A DNA stretch of 64,000 nucleotides from Aegicerativicinus sediminis (lineage in GTDB: Bacteria; Bacteroidota; Bacteroidia; Flavobacteriales; Flavobacteriaceae). A program made the position numbers and the translations under genes. Below the pieces are notes generated by a model. That model was given only the letters and a program-made list of their open reading frames with translations, searched no databases and was not told where the DNA came from. The stretch covers positions 2,474,001-2,538,000 of the forward strand of contig NZ_CP064295.1 in NCBI RefSeq assembly GCF_015476115.1, read 5' to 3'. Shown one piece after another: positions 1-9,895 of the stretch. Positions within the stretch are counted from its first letter, which is position 1; the number at the start of each line of letters is the position of its first letter.

Positions 1-269
1 TCTCCAGCTCCACATTTAATTATAACGCTTTCGGTGGTTTCATCCACCACCTCAATCCCCTTAAGGTTAATATTTATAACTAAGGCATCAATATTTTTTG
101 TGAGAAGCATATTGCTGCCACCTCCCAAAATAAATTTTTTCTTATTCCGGTTGAATTCGAGTATTTGTTTTAATTCTGAAACATCTCCAACCTGAACATA
201 TTCTTTGGCATAGGCTTCAATACCGAAAGTGTTCAGACTTTTTAGGGGATAATCATGCAATATTTGCAT
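1..269 (-). CDS. murB: UDP-N-acetylenolpyruvoylglucosamine reductase MurB (N-terminal part)
   Basis: Cut by the left edge; only about the first 89 residues are visible. The translation starts MQILHDYPLKSLNTFGIEA and carries GGGSNMLL, the FAD-binding glycine-rich motif of MurB, followed by the beta-rich segment ending IIKCGAGE. MurB reduces UDP-GlcNAc-enolpyruvate to UDP-MurNAc with NADPH in the cytoplasm, in peptidoglycan precursor synthesis. Its ATG shares one base with the stop codon of the upstream aminotransferase (TAATG arrangement), so the two are probably translationally coupled. Type I or type II MurB cannot be decided without the C-terminal half. Confidence 0.93.
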   Translation of the reverse strand, partial: MQILHDYPLKSLNTFGIEAYAKEYVQVGDVSELKQILEFNRNKKKFILGGGSNMLLTKNIDALVININLKGIEVVDETTESVIIKCGAG

Positions 270-1462
270 TAATCTTTATAAACTTTAAGTGCTTCTTTTA
301 GAATATTCACCGATTTTATAAGGCTTTCCTCATTAAGGACATACGCGATTCTTACTTGGTTTAATCCCTCATTTGGTGACGAATAAAATCCAGCGGCGGG
401 AGCTAACATAACTGTTTCCCCATCAACATCAAAATCGCTAAGAAGCCATTTTGCAAATTCCTCGGCATTTTTTATCGGTAATTCAACTATGCAGTAAAAA
501 GCGCCATTGGGAACTCCGATCTTAATTCCTTCTATTTTTCTTAACTCCTCAATTAATAAATTTCTTCTATGAGAATATTCTTTAATTACCTCCTCAAAAT
601 AGTAAGCAGGAGTTTGTAAAGCCGCCTCACTCGCGATTTGTGCAAAAGTTGGAGGGCTTAACCTTGCTTGTGCATATTTTAAAGCCGTTTTTATTACTTC
701 TTTGTTTTTCGATACTAAATAACCAATCCTTGCGCCACACATACTGTATCGTTTTGAAACAGAATCTATAACTATTGCATGTTGTTCTATACCTTTTTCC
801 TGTAGAATGGAATGAAACTTTTTTCCATCGTAAATAAATTCACGGTATACCTCGTCAGCGATAAGGAAAAGGTCATGTTTCTTTACAATTTCAGCTAATT
901 TTTGTATTTCTTCCTTTGAATACAAATAACCAGTTGGATTCCCAGGGTTGCAAATTAAGATTGCCTTGGTTTTTGGACTAATTAATTTCTCAAACTCTTC
1001 TATTGGAGGTAGGGCAAAATTATTCTCTATCTTAGAAATTACAGGAACAATATTTACTCCCGAAGCTACAGAAAAACCATTATAATTTGCATAAAAAGGT
1101 TCAGGGATGATAATTTCATCATCGACATCCATAATACTTCCAAAAGCGAATAACAGGGCTTCACTGCCACCAGTAGTAACTATTATATCCTCTGCTTCTA
1201 TTTGCGTTGCCCCGAAACCTTTATAATATTCTGCAATTTTAACACGATAATCATGCGAGCCTTCAGATCGAGAATATGCCAATACATCTAGGGAATGAAT
1301 TTTTACAGCATCCATTGCAATCTCTGGGCTTTTAATGTCGGGCTGACCAATGTTTAAATGGTATACGGTCTTTCCTAATGCATGAGCCTTTTCAGAATAT
1401 GGCACTAATTTTCTTATTGGTGATTCGGGCATATTATTGCCCTTTTTTGATATAGATGGCAT
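269..1462 (-). CDS. Class I/II PLP-dependent aminotransferase
   Basis: A 397-residue fold-type I aminotransferase of the aspartate aminotransferase superfamily. Visible landmarks are HLNIGQPDIKSP near the N-terminus, the TTGGSEALLFAF cofactor region, CNPGNPTG, DEVYREFIYDG, and SVSKRYSMCGARIGYL, whose lysine is the expected Schiff-base residue. The specific amino acid substrate cannot be read from sequence. The start used gives MPSISKKGNNMPESPIRKL, in which an internal ATG (MPESP) is a possible alternative. It lies directly upstream of murB and overlaps it by one base, suggesting co-transcription from the 1463-1555 gap. Confidence 0.92.
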   Translation of the reverse strand: MPSISKKGNNMPESPIRKLVPYSEKAHALGKTVYHLNIGQPDIKSPEIAMDAVKIHSLDVLAYSRSEGSHDYRVKIAEYYKGFGATQIEAEDIIVTTGGSEALLFAFGSIMDVDDEIIIPEPFYANYNGFSVASGVNIVPVISKIENNFALPPIEEFEKLISPKTKAILICNPGNPTGYLYSKEEIQKLAEIVKKHDLFLIADEVYREFIYDGKKFHSILQEKGIEQHAIVIDSVSKRYSMCGARIGYLVSKNKEVIKTALKYAQARLSPPTFAQIASEAALQTPAYYFEEVIKEYSHRRNLLIEELRKIEGIKIGVPNGAFYCIVELPIKNAEEFAKWLLSDFDVDGETVMLAPAAGFYSSPNEGLNQVRIAYVLNEESLIKSVNILKEALKVYKD

Positions 1463-1555
1463 GGTAAAATTTTAATTGTGCAAATTTCTGAAATAATCTT
1501 AATAATAATTTAAAAAGTCCAATGAAAAATTCGTTGAAATCTAAAGATTCGTAAA

Positions 1556-2947
1556 TTGTATAGAACTAAGCTAACTTCAGTGTTAAGGAAATTTATTTTA
1601 TTCTGCATTCTGTGCATACAATCGTATGTGGTATTTTCGCAGAATAAATTTGCCTTACCGTATCGCACATCTGATAAGATAAGATTTCAGTTAATTGATA
1701 ATCTCATGATCGTCCCTGTTGTGATAAATGGAGTTGAACTATCATTTTTACTAGATACAGGGGTTACAAAACCAATTATATTTAATTTTTTAAATGTTAC
1801 AGATTCTCTTCAAATCAATAATGTTGAAACCATTCAACTAAGAGGTTTGGGAGGGGGAGAACCAATTGAAGCCCTACGATCGAGACAAAATGTTCTTAAA
1901 ATCGGTGATGCCATTAACATAAGTCAGGATTTGTTTGTAATTATAGATCAGACCTTGAATTTTACACCGAAGCTTGGAACAGACATACATGGTATAATTG
2001 GTTATGATCTATTCAAGGATTTTATTGTAGAAATAAATTATCAAAAGAAACACATAATATTACACGACCCTAATTATTATACCTATAAGGAGTGTAAAAA
2101 ATGTGAGGTTTTTAATTTGACTTTTAATAACAAAAAACCCTATTTGGATGCGATAGTTGGGATTCGTGATAAAAATATACCGATTAAACTGCTTATAGAC
2201 TCAGGAGGGAGTGATGACCTATGGTTATTCGAGGATATCGATCAAGGAATTAATTTAGATAAGGAACCATATTTCAGGGACTTTTTGGGGTTTGGGTTAA
2301 GTGGAGATGTCCATGGGAAGCGTTCAAAAGTAAATACTTTCAAATTGAAAAGCTTTGAACTTAGCGAGGTTAATGTGGCTTTTCCCGATTCAGCCTCCAT
2401 TAGGTTCGCCCAACAATTTTCAGAACGGGATGGAAGTATAGCCGGTGGGCTATTACGAAGGTTTAACATGATTGTTGATTACAAAAATGCCAAATTAACC
2501 ATTAAGAAAAATTCACATTTTAAGGATCCTTTCTACTATAATAAGTCTGGGATAGTTTTGGAGCAACAGGGTTTAAGGGTAGTGAAAGATTTAAAGAGGC
2601 CATCTATTGAGAATTTATTTCCGAGCAGTTTAGGAAATACTAATCCCTCAAGTTCGGGAAATAATACTATTAGTATGGTTCAAATAATGGAATATTCGCT
2701 CCAGCCTGCTTTTACAATCGTACAAGTTCGGGAAAATTCGCCTGCTGAAAAAGCTGGTTTATTAGTTGGTGATGTTGTTATTTCAATAAACAATAAGGAT
2801 ACTAGTAAACATAGCCTTCAGGAGGTGAATGGCTTATTTCATGATAAAGATGGCAAGATAATGTCTTTAAAAATTGAGAGAGACGGTTTACTGATGAAGT
2901 ATAAATTCCGTTTAAAGAATGTTTTTGAACAACAAACCCCTCAATAA
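1556..2947 (+). CDS. Aspartyl protease family protein with C-terminal PDZ domain
   Basis: A secreted or envelope protein of up to 463 residues. A hydrophobic N-terminal segment (about residues 12-29, ending VVFSQ) looks like a signal peptide. Two retropepsin-like halves follow, one with Asp67 in FLLDTG and one with Asp215 in LLIDSGG, the pair expected for a single-chain aspartic protease. A PDZ domain occupies about residues 375-455 (SPAEKAGLLVGDVVISINNKD). No ATG fits: the first in-frame start is TTG at 1556 and a GTG at 1580 is also possible. Both keep the signal peptide. The stop codon lies in the loop of a terminator hairpin. Substrate unknown. Confidence 0.85.
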   Translation: MYRTKLTSVLRKFILFCILCIQSYVVFSQNKFALPYRTSDKIRFQLIDNLMIVPVVINGVELSFLLDTGVTKPIIFNFLNVTDSLQINNVETIQLRGLGGGEPIEALRSRQNVLKIGDAINISQDLFVIIDQTLNFTPKLGTDIHGIIGYDLFKDFIVEINYQKKHIILHDPNYYTYKECKKCEVFNLTFNNKKPYLDAIVGIRDKNIPIKLLIDSGGSDDLWLFEDIDQGINLDKEPYFRDFLGFGLSGDVHGKRSKVNTFKLKSFELSEVNVAFPDSASIRFAQQFSERDGSIAGGLLRRFNMIVDYKNAKLTIKKNSHFKDPFYYNKSGIVLEQQGLRVVKDLKRPSIENLFPSSLGNTNPSSSGNNTISMVQIMEYSLQPAFTIVQVRENSPAEKAGLLVGDVVISINNKDTSKHSLQEVNGLFHDKDGKIMSLKIERDGLLMKYKFRLKNVFEQQTPQ

Positions 2948-2958
2948 TGAGGGGTTTT
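2934..2958 (+). terminator. Rho-independent terminator enclosing the protease stop codon
   Basis: A 9-bp stem (AAACCCCTC with GAGGGGTTT) and a 6-base loop, followed by a T/A-rich run. The TAA stop (2945-2947) lies in the loop. It also reads as a hairpin on the other strand and may serve the convergent DUF1573 gene ending at 2984. Confidence 0.8.
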
Positions 2959-2983
2959 ATTATAATATATTTTTTTGAACCTC

Positions 2984-3415
2984 TTAATTTTGGTTCATTA
3001 CGCTTTTATCAGATTTTTCTAAAACGCTTTTGTCTTTAGAGTCTACAACTAAACCTTTAATTTTTAACGCAACCGTTGGAGTTTCTGCATTAGATTCAAC
3101 GGTTATAGTTTTTCTTATAGGGTTTACACGATTGGTGTCGTACTTTACCTCAATTTCTCCTGTTTGGCCGGGCATAATTGGACCTTCAGGTTTTTTAGGA
3201 ACTGTACATCCGCAGGTTGATTTCACGCTAGATATAATTAATGGGGCATTTCCTGTATTCGTAAATTCGAATACACGTACACCATCTGAACCTTTTTCAA
3301 TTGTTCCGTAATCAATAACATCTGTTTTAAACTCAATTTTTGCCACCTTTTTATCTTGTGCAAAAAGACCTAAACTGAAAGTCGCAACAAATAGTAATAG
3401 TGTTAATTTTTTCAT
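2984..3415 (-). CDS. DUF1573 domain-containing secreted protein
   Basis: 143 residues from the ATG at 3415. The open frame runs further upstream, but only this start gives a proper signal peptide (MKKLTLLLFVATFSLGLFAQ) and it sits just behind a good promoter. The mature part matches the DUF1573 immunoglobulin-like fold: DYGTIEKGSDGVRVFEFTNTGNAPLIISSVKSTCGCTVPKKPEGPIMPGQTGEIEVKYD, with the conserved CGC pair. The family is abundant in Bacteroidota and its biochemical role is not established. Single gene, convergent with the protease and divergent from valS. Confidence 0.9.
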   Translation of the reverse strand: MKKLTLLLFVATFSLGLFAQDKKVAKIEFKTDVIDYGTIEKGSDGVRVFEFTNTGNAPLIISSVKSTCGCTVPKKPEGPIMPGQTGEIEVKYDTNRVNPIRKTITVESNAETPTVALKIKGLVVDSKDKSVLEKSDKSVMNQN

Positions 3416-3438
3416 CACATTTAATTTTAAATGATACT

Positions 3439-3471
3439 CAAACATACTTGTTTTTTGTTTATTCCCAAAAA
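3439..3471 (-). promoter_or_regulatory. Bacteroidota-type promoter for the DUF1573 gene
   Basis: On the minus strand TTTTTG (3471-3466) lies 19 bases before TATGTTTG (3446-3439), matching the TTTG / TAnnTTTG consensus of the Bacteroidota primary sigma factor. The gene start is 24 bases downstream. This decides for the ATG at 3415. Confidence 0.7.
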
Positions 3472-3551
3472 TAATTAGGTGAACGGCAGTTTTATTAACA
3501 GATTTTAAGCCGATTAAAAACCAATTATTTCCTAAAAAAGTAATTACTGAG

Positions 3552-3559
3552 TACTTTTG
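3552..3559 (+). promoter_or_regulatory. Likely -7 element of the valS promoter
   Basis: TACTTTTG fits TAnnTTTG and lies 28 bases before the valS ATG. I see no clear TTTG at the -33 position, so this rests on the -7 box alone. Confidence 0.5.
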
Positions 3560-3587
3560 CAGATTAATATTCAAAAACAATACCAAA

Positions 3588-6218
3588 ATGGCTTTAGCCT
3601 CTAAATATAATGCATCTGAAGTAGAATCTAAATGGTACAATTACTGGATGGAACAAAACTATTTCCATTCAGAACCTGATGATAGGCAACCTTACACGAT
3701 TGTTATTCCTCCACCGAATGTTACTGGGGTATTGCACATGGGTCATATGTTGAATAACACCATTCAAGATGTTTTGATTAGACGCGCAAGAATGCAGGGC
3801 TTCAATGCCTGTTGGGTTCCCGGAACGGATCATGCTTCTATTGCAACTGAGGCTAAAGTGGTTGCTAAGTTAAAAGCCGAAGGCATTGATAAATCTGACT
3901 TAACACGTGAAGAGTTTTTGAAACATGCCTGGGATTGGACAAACAAACACGGCGGTATTATTCTTGAACAATTAAAGAAGTTAGGGGCTTCATGCGATTG
4001 GGAAAGAACGAAATTTACAATGGATGACGATTTGTCTGAATCTGTCACCAAAGTTTTTATTGATTTGTATAAAAAGGGTTTAATTTACCGTGGATATCGA
4101 ATGGTGAATTGGGATCCTGAGGCGAAAACCACATTGTCCGATGAAGAGGTTATCTATGAGGAAAGACAAGGACACCTTTATTATGTCAATTACAAGATTG
4201 AAGGTTCAGATGAGACTTTGACTATTGCAACAACTCGTCCGGAAACCATATTGGGTGATACTGCAATATGTATAAATCCAAATGATGACCGTTTTGTTAA
4301 TTTAAGAGGCAAGAAAGCCATAGTCCCGATTTCTGGACGTGTTATTCCAATAATACAGGATGAATATGTAGAAATAGAATTTGGTACTGGCTGTCTTAAG
4401 GTAACCCCTGCACATGACCCAAACGACAAGGTCCTGGGCGAAAAACATCATTTGGAGGTTATAGATATTTTTAATGACGATGCTACACTAAACTCCTATG
4501 GGTTGCATTATGAGGGCAAGGATAGGTTTGTAGTCCGTAAGGAAATTGTCGAGGAACTCAAAAGTCTTGGGCACATATTAAAAATTGAGCCACATACTAA
4601 TAAAGTGGGGACTTCGGAACGTACCAAAGCTGTAATAGAGCCTAAGGTTTCTGCACAGTGGTTTTTGAAAATGGAAGATTTGGCAAAACCAGCTTTGGAA
4701 AATGTAATGAATGACACTATTCAATTTCATCCTTCTAAATTCAAAAACTCCTACCGTCATTGGATGGAAAATGTTAGAGATTGGAATATTTCCCGCCAAT
4801 TATGGTGGGGACATCAGATTCCGGCATATTTCTATGGAGAAGGTGTTGAGGATTTTGTCGTAGCGTCTTCCAAAGGAGAAGCTTTAGAAAAAGCAAAACA
4901 GAAGTCAGGCAATTATAATTTAACCTCTGGTAATTTACAGCAAGATCCAGATGCTCTGGATACTTGGTTTTCATCATGGTTATGGCCAATTTCAGTTTTC
5001 AATGGTATCAATGAACCCGAAAACAAGGAAATTCAATACTATTATCCAACCAATGATTTGGTGACGGCCCCTGAAATTATGTTTTTCTGGGTGGCCCGTA
5101 TGATAATTGCTGGTTATGAATACAGAGGAGAGCTTCCATTTAAAAATGTCTATTACACTGGAATTGTCAGGGATAAATTAGGAAGAAAAATGTCTAAGTC
5201 TTTAGGCAATTCACCAGATCCCATACAATTAATGGATGAATACGGGGCTGACGGAGTTCGGGTTGGTATGTTGATGTGTTCCCCAGCTGGAAACGATTTG
5301 CCTTTCGATGAATCTCTTTGTGGGCAAGGTAAAGCCTTTGCTAATAAAATATGGAATGCATTTAGATTGGTCAAAGGTTGGGAAGTTGATAAAACAATTG
5401 CCCAGCCAGAGTCTAGCAAAATAGCTATTGATTGGTATAATGCTATATTTCAACAGACTTTAGCGGAAATTGAGGATCAATTTTCAAAATATAGATTGAA
5501 TGATGCGTTGATGGCCACATATAAGTTGGTGTGGGATGATTTCTGCTCTTGGTTGTTGGAAATGGTTAAACCTGCCTTCGGAGACCCAATTGACGGCCAA
5601 ACACTCGAAAGTATTATAAGCCTTTTCGAAAACAACCTTAAAATTCTTCATCCCTTTATGCCATTTTTAACCGAGGAAATCTGGCAGCAGATTAGTGAAA
5701 GATCGCCTAAAAATGCATTAATCATTTCTGCATGGCCAACTGCGGTATCTTTTGATGCAGATTTGGTTTCTGGTTTTGAATTTGCGCAGGATGTCATTTC
5801 CGGTATAAGAACCATTAGAAAAGAGAAAAATATCTCTTTTAAGGATACTATTAATTTTGCTATTCTAAACAACGAAAAGGCGAAAACCACATTTGATTCA
5901 ATAATTTCAAAATTAGGAAATATTGAAAATCTCTCTTATGTCGATAGTTCCATTGATGGGGCTTTAACTTTTAGGGTAAAATCTAATGAATACTTTATAC
6001 CTATTTCTGGAGGTATTGATATTGAAGAGGAAATACAAAAGTTGAATGAGGAATTGGAGTATACACAAGGGTTTTTAAAATCGGTTCAAGGTAAACTTTC
6101 AAATGAACGATTCGTCAATAATGCCCCTGAGCAAGTGGTTGCGGTTGAAAGAAAGAAGGAAGCAGATGCCATAGCAAAAATTGAAGCTATAAAGGCGAGC
6201 TTGGCAGCATTAAATTAA
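3588..6218 (+). CDS. valS: Valyl-tRNA synthetase
   Basis: An 876-residue class I aminoacyl-tRNA synthetase that charges tRNA-Val in the cytoplasm. The HIGH motif is HMGH at residues 50-53 ([15 protein letters not shown]) and the KMSKS motif is at about residues 534-538 ([14 protein letters not shown]). The editing-domain segment [13 protein letters not shown] is present. The C-terminal part after about residue 800 is the tRNA-binding coiled coil ([24 protein letters not shown]). Length is normal for the family. It is convergent with rodA: only one base separates the two stop codons and no terminator hairpin is visible between them. Confidence 0.98.
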   Translation: MALASKYNASEVESKWYNYWMEQNYFHSEPDDRQPYTIVIPPPNVTGVLHMGHMLNNTIQDVLIRRARMQGFNACWVPGTDHASIATEAKVVAKLKAEGIDKSDLTREEFLKHAWDWTNKHGGIILEQLKKLGASCDWERTKFTMDDDLSESVTKVFIDLYKKGLIYRGYRMVNWDPEAKTTLSDEEVIYEERQGHLYYVNYKIEGSDETLTIATTRPETILGDTAICINPNDDRFVNLRGKKAIVPISGRVIPIIQDEYVEIEFGTGCLKVTPAHDPNDKVLGEKHHLEVIDIFNDDATLNSYGLHYEGKDRFVVRKEIVEELKSLGHILKIEPHTNKVGTSERTKAVIEPKVSAQWFLKMEDLAKPALENVMNDTIQFHPSKFKNSYRHWMENVRDWNISRQLWWGHQIPAYFYGEGVEDFVVASSKGEALEKAKQKSGNYNLTSGNLQQDPDALDTWFSSWLWPISVFNGINEPENKEIQYYYPTNDLVTAPEIMFFWVARMIIAGYEYRGELPFKNVYYTGIVRDKLGRKMSKSLGNSPDPIQLMDEYGADGVRVGMLMCSPAGNDLPFDESLCGQGKAFANKIWNAFRLVKGWEVDKTIAQPESSKIAIDWYNAIFQQTLAEIEDQFSKYRLNDALMATYKLVWDDFCSWLLEMVKPAFGDPIDGQTLESIISLFENNLKILHPFMPFLTEEIWQQISERSPKNALIISAWPTAVSFDADLVSGFEFAQDVISGIRTIRKEKNISFKDTINFAILNNEKAKTTFDSIISKLGNIENLSYVDSSIDGALTFRVKSNEYFIPISGGIDIEEEIQKLNEELEYTQGFLKSVQGKLSNERFVNNAPEQVVAVERKKEADAIAKIEAIKASLAALN

Positions 6219-6219
6219 G

Positions 6220-7500
6220 CTACCATTCATTTATTTTATTAGAATCTAGCTTCACGAAAATAAATAGTAGTATGGTGAATCCCCATAGACCGGATCCGCC
6301 ATAACTGAAAAAGGGTAGGGGTATGCCAATAGTTGGTATTAATCCCATCACCATCCCAATATTTATGAGATAATGGAAAAAGAATATGGAAGCCACGCAG
6401 TAACCATACACCCTGCTGAACTGATTTTTTTGAGATTCGGCTAGAAATATTATACGAGCAAGTAAAGCAGTAAAAAGAAAAATGACTAAAACGCTGCCTG
6501 CAAATCCCCATTCTTCGCCAACCGTACTAAAAATATAATCAGTGTGTTGTTCCGGTACAAATTTTCCAGTTGTTCTAGTCCCTTGCATAAACCCCCGTCC
6601 TAATAATCCTCCTGAACTTATGGCTTTTTCAGATTCATGAAGGTTGTATAGAATGGTTTGTTTCATTTCAGCCAGTTTTTCTGGATCTTTTTCGAGCCTT
6701 AGCCACAAACTAATTCTATCCTGCTGATGAGGTTTAAGAATACTTTCATAAAAGAATTTTACACCAAAAGCAAAGGCAGCAAATACCACAAGGGCTATAA
6801 TATATTGAAATATTGATTGCCTTCGTTTCCTTTTTATGTAGAACATTATACCCATTATAACGGCGCAAATAATTAGTGTTATTGCTACACCGAATTTTAA
6901 TGAAAGGACTGCCAAAACTATAATAATAAACCCAATTATTAGATAGATATGTTGAATTCCTTCCCTATAAAAAACAAAGAAGAAAGATGCATAAACTACC
7001 GTACTTCCGGCATCATTTTGTAATAAAATAAGAATAGCAGGAATGGCAATAATAGCAACAGTTTTAAGTTGATCAGATAGCCTATTCATTTCCGTTTGCA
7101 GGTCGCTTATATATTTGGCAACTGCCAATGACGTAGCGAATTTGGCAAATTCACTGGGTTGAAGGGTCATACTTCCAATGGAATACCACGATGTGGCACC
7201 ATTCACATTCTTTCCGAAAAGAAATAAACCTAATAGGGAGAGTATAGATATCAGGTAAATTACGCTAGCAAAACGTTCATAAAACTTTGCGTCTACCGCT
7301 AGTACTAAAATTATCAAAATAAAGGTCATACCTATGAAAACCAATTGTTTTCCGTAGGGTTCATCTAAATTGAAATAATTCAGAACTTCATCCGAATGGG
7401 ATGCAGATAGGATATTCAGCCATCCAAATCCAACCAAAAGCATAAAAAGCGAGATGGTAATCCAATCAAAATTATATTTTCCTGAGGAGTCTCTAGACAT
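6220..7500 (-). CDS. rodA: Rod-shape SEDS glycosyltransferase RodA
   Basis: A 426-residue polytopic membrane protein of the SEDS (FtsW/RodA/SpoVE) family, which polymerises lipid II in the lateral wall together with PBP2. Conserved SEDS features are GATSWYSIGSMTLQPSEFAK around Trp105 and PEQHTDYIFSTVGEEWGF, whose Asp321 corresponds to the catalytic aspartate of the family. The C-terminal PTIGIPLPFFSYGGSGL signature is intact. It is called RodA rather than FtsW because it is the last gene of a cluster with mreB, mreC, mreD and PBP2, starting five bases after the PBP2 stop. Confidence 0.96.
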   Translation of the reverse strand: MSRDSSGKYNFDWITISLFMLLVGFGWLNILSASHSDEVLNYFNLDEPYGKQLVFIGMTFILIILVLAVDAKFYERFASVIYLISILSLLGLFLFGKNVNGATSWYSIGSMTLQPSEFAKFATSLAVAKYISDLQTEMNRLSDQLKTVAIIAIPAILILLQNDAGSTVVYASFFFVFYREGIQHIYLIIGFIIIVLAVLSLKFGVAITLIICAVIMGIMFYIKRKRRQSIFQYIIALVVFAAFAFGVKFFYESILKPHQQDRISLWLRLEKDPEKLAEMKQTILYNLHESEKAISSGGLLGRGFMQGTRTTGKFVPEQHTDYIFSTVGEEWGFAGSVLVIFLFTALLARIIFLAESQKNQFSRVYGYCVASIFFFHYLINIGMVMGLIPTIGIPLPFFSYGGSGLWGFTILLFIFVKLDSNKINEW

Positions 7501-7505
7501 TTTCC

Positions 7506-9392
7506 TTATTCAATGTCGATTCGCTGCATTTGAGCTTCACCATTAATTTTAAATGGTTCGCCCGACAAAGGTTTAGCATATTCATTTTCAAGGCTGTGCG
7601 ACATTACCCATTTTTCCAAATCTCTTCTGGTTATCTCACCTTTAATATATTTTTCTATCATTAAGCTTGCAATTCTACCAGCAAAACGACCTCCCCAATA
7701 ACCATTCTCAACAAATACGGCTATGGCTATTTTAGGGTTATCTTTAGGGGCGAAAGCAACAAATATTGAATGGTCGGTTAATTGCGTTTTAACACCATCA
7801 ATTTTCGTAAAATTTTCAGCAGTTCCTGTTTTTCCGCAAATTTCAATATCGGGTATTTGTAAATGTGTAGCGGTTCCTAAATTATACACATCGAACATAC
7901 CTTCTATAATAGGCTCAAAAAATTTTTTATCTATGGAGGTTTCATTCTTTTTGGTAAAAGAGCTATCAATTGGTTGTCCTTCTATCTCTTTAATAATATG
8001 AGGTGTGTAATAATAGCCGCGATTTGAAATAGCTGCCGCCATATTCGCTAATTGAATTGGAGTAGCTTCGACTTCACCTTGGCCGATTGCATTTGAAACA
8101 ATATAGGTTGAAGCCCAGCGACCTTCGCCATAGGCATTATCGTAATAGTCCCCAGATGGAATCCTTCCTTTTTGGCCTACGGATAGGTCATTATTCAAAT
8201 AATTACCTAACCCGAAACTTTTACAATGATCACTCCAAATATTAGTACCTTTTCCAGGGTCTCCATATTTGTCTACAATTCTTCTATAAAGTGTAACGAA
8301 ATAAGTGTTGCAAGAATGGTAAATACCAGAAATCATGTTAACAGGGCCCCTGTGGTGACAGGCTGTTAATCTTCTACCCCCTAAATAATATCCGCCTTTA
8401 CAACCAATTACTTCATTTACATCAACTACATTTTCTTGAAGACCTATAAGAGCATTTAGTACTTTAAAAGGCGATCCGGGTGGATATTGGGCTTGTAGGC
8501 TTCTGTCAAATAGAGGTTTTGCAATTGAGTCCCGGTAAAGTTCAGAGAAGTTTTTAGAACGATCCCTTCCAACCAATAAATTTGGATTATAAGAGGGTGC
8601 GGATACCATGGCAAGTATTTCACCGCTACTTGGTTCAATAGCAATAATCCCACCGCGTTTGTGTTCCATTAATTTTTCACCATACTCTTGAAGTTCGGCA
8701 TCAATGGTAATATGGATGTCTTTGCCAGGCTCGGGTAAGGTGTCGTGAATCCCATTTTTATACGGACCAATATCTCTATTAAATCGATCCTTTTGGATAA
8801 ACTTAATTCCCTTTACGCCTCTTAATGTTTGTTCGTAAGATTTTTCAACACCTTGCTTTCCTATCAAATCCCCCATTTTATAATAATGGTCCCGATCGAT
8901 AATTGAAGGGCTTACTTCTCCGATATCCCCTAAAACATTAGCGCCAATAGAGGTCTGATAATCTCTTAAGGATCTCTTTTGAATGTAAAACCCTTTATAT
9001 TTTCGCATTTTTTCCTGTAGAACGGCATAATCACTTTTAGATAATTGAGGAACAAAAACGGATGGCAACCTAGGAGAATAGACGTAAGCTTTGCGGTAAA
9101 GTTCTTTAAATCGCCCTTTATCTATTTTTAAAAGATTACAGAATTCTAATGTATCTAATGGTTCAACTTCTCTGGGTATTACCATTACATCATAGGAGGG
9201 CTGGTTGGCAACCAACAATTTTCCATTTCTATCATAAATATATCCCCTTTTGGGATAATCATAAACTTTGCGGATTGCATTGTCATCATACAGGTTATAT
9301 TCCTCTTGATTGAATACTTGGAGATAAAACAATCGCCCAATGAAAATCAAAGAAACAGAAACTAGTACAAACAACAATAACAATTTTCTCAT
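7506..9392 (-). CDS. mrdA: Penicillin-binding protein 2 (elongasome transpeptidase)
   Basis: A 628-residue class B penicillin-binding protein. One N-terminal membrane anchor (about residues 3-25) is followed by a pedestal domain (YDYPKRGYIYDRNGKLL) and a transpeptidase domain. Its active-site motifs are SPFK at residues 307-310 (nucleophile Ser307), SCN in YHSCNTYF, and KTG in CGKTGTAEN. It crosslinks peptidoglycan in the periplasm as the partner of RodA. It overlaps the mreD stop by four bases and precedes rodA by five, so mreBCD-mrdA-rodA forms one tight operon. The charged tail ends QMQRIDIE. Confidence 0.96.
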   Translation of the reverse strand: MRKLLLLFVLVSVSLIFIGRLFYLQVFNQEEYNLYDDNAIRKVYDYPKRGYIYDRNGKLLVANQPSYDVMVIPREVEPLDTLEFCNLLKIDKGRFKELYRKAYVYSPRLPSVFVPQLSKSDYAVLQEKMRKYKGFYIQKRSLRDYQTSIGANVLGDIGEVSPSIIDRDHYYKMGDLIGKQGVEKSYEQTLRGVKGIKFIQKDRFNRDIGPYKNGIHDTLPEPGKDIHITIDAELQEYGEKLMEHKRGGIIAIEPSSGEILAMVSAPSYNPNLLVGRDRSKNFSELYRDSIAKPLFDRSLQAQYPPGSPFKVLNALIGLQENVVDVNEVIGCKGGYYLGGRRLTACHHRGPVNMISGIYHSCNTYFVTLYRRIVDKYGDPGKGTNIWSDHCKSFGLGNYLNNDLSVGQKGRIPSGDYYDNAYGEGRWASTYIVSNAIGQGEVEATPIQLANMAAAISNRGYYYTPHIIKEIEGQPIDSSFTKKNETSIDKKFFEPIIEGMFDVYNLGTATHLQIPDIEICGKTGTAENFTKIDGVKTQLTDHSIFVAFAPKDNPKIAIAVFVENGYWGGRFAGRIASLMIEKYIKGEITRRDLEKWVMSHSLENEYAKPLSGEPFKINGEAQMQRIDIE

Positions 9393-9895
9393 CTTGCTTT
9401 TTTACTGAATAGAATGGTTGTGAACAGGCATAAGACTAAAGTAAATATGCCAGAGAAGATGGTTCTCTGTAAAATGGTTAGTATATCCGCGAAATTAAAA
9501 ACGTCCATACTAAATAGTATAAAATGATGTATTAATATCATAATGAGAAAATAAATCATTCTATTTCCTAAATCGGTAGAACTAAATTTTAAGGTTTGGT
9601 ATTCGTAAACCATTCCAAATGAAAATTTTAAAATTACGGGTCTAATAAAAGCGATAAATACACTAGCAGCAGCATTTATACCACCAGAATCTGAAAAAAT
9701 ATCCACAAATAACCCTAATAGGAAACTGATAAAAATAAACGTCGTACGATCATTTTTTATTGGGTAAAGCAGTATAAAAATTAAGTATAAATAGGGGTTT
9801 ATATAACCGAGAAAATTTATATGGTTCAAAATCAACGCTTGTACCAATATTAATGCTACAAATTGAATTGCTAATTTGAAATCGAAATTACTCAT
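9389..9895 (-). CDS. mreD: Rod shape-determining protein MreD
   Basis: 168 residues, almost entirely hydrophobic, with about five predicted membrane spans (for example FVALILVQALILNHINFLGYINPYLYLIFILLYP). Sequence conservation of MreD is weak, so the call rests mostly on position between mreC and mrdA and on size and topology. It belongs to the elongasome and is thought to link MreC and the wall enzymes. It overlaps mreC by eight bases and mrdA by four. Confidence 0.88.
   Translation of the reverse strand: MSNFDFKLAIQFVALILVQALILNHINFLGYINPYLYLIFILLYPIKNDRTTFIFISFLLGLFVDIFSDSGGINAAASVFIAFIRPVILKFSFGMVYEYQTLKFSSTDLGNRMIYFLIMILIHHFILFSMDVFNFADILTILQRTIFSGIFTLVLCLFTTILFSKKAR

Noticed and set aside
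3030-3311. Plus-strand open frame opposite the DUF1573 gene, and many similar long frames opposite valS, groL, topA and the RND pump
   Set aside because: They are antisense shadows of strongly supported genes and have no family features or signals of their own.
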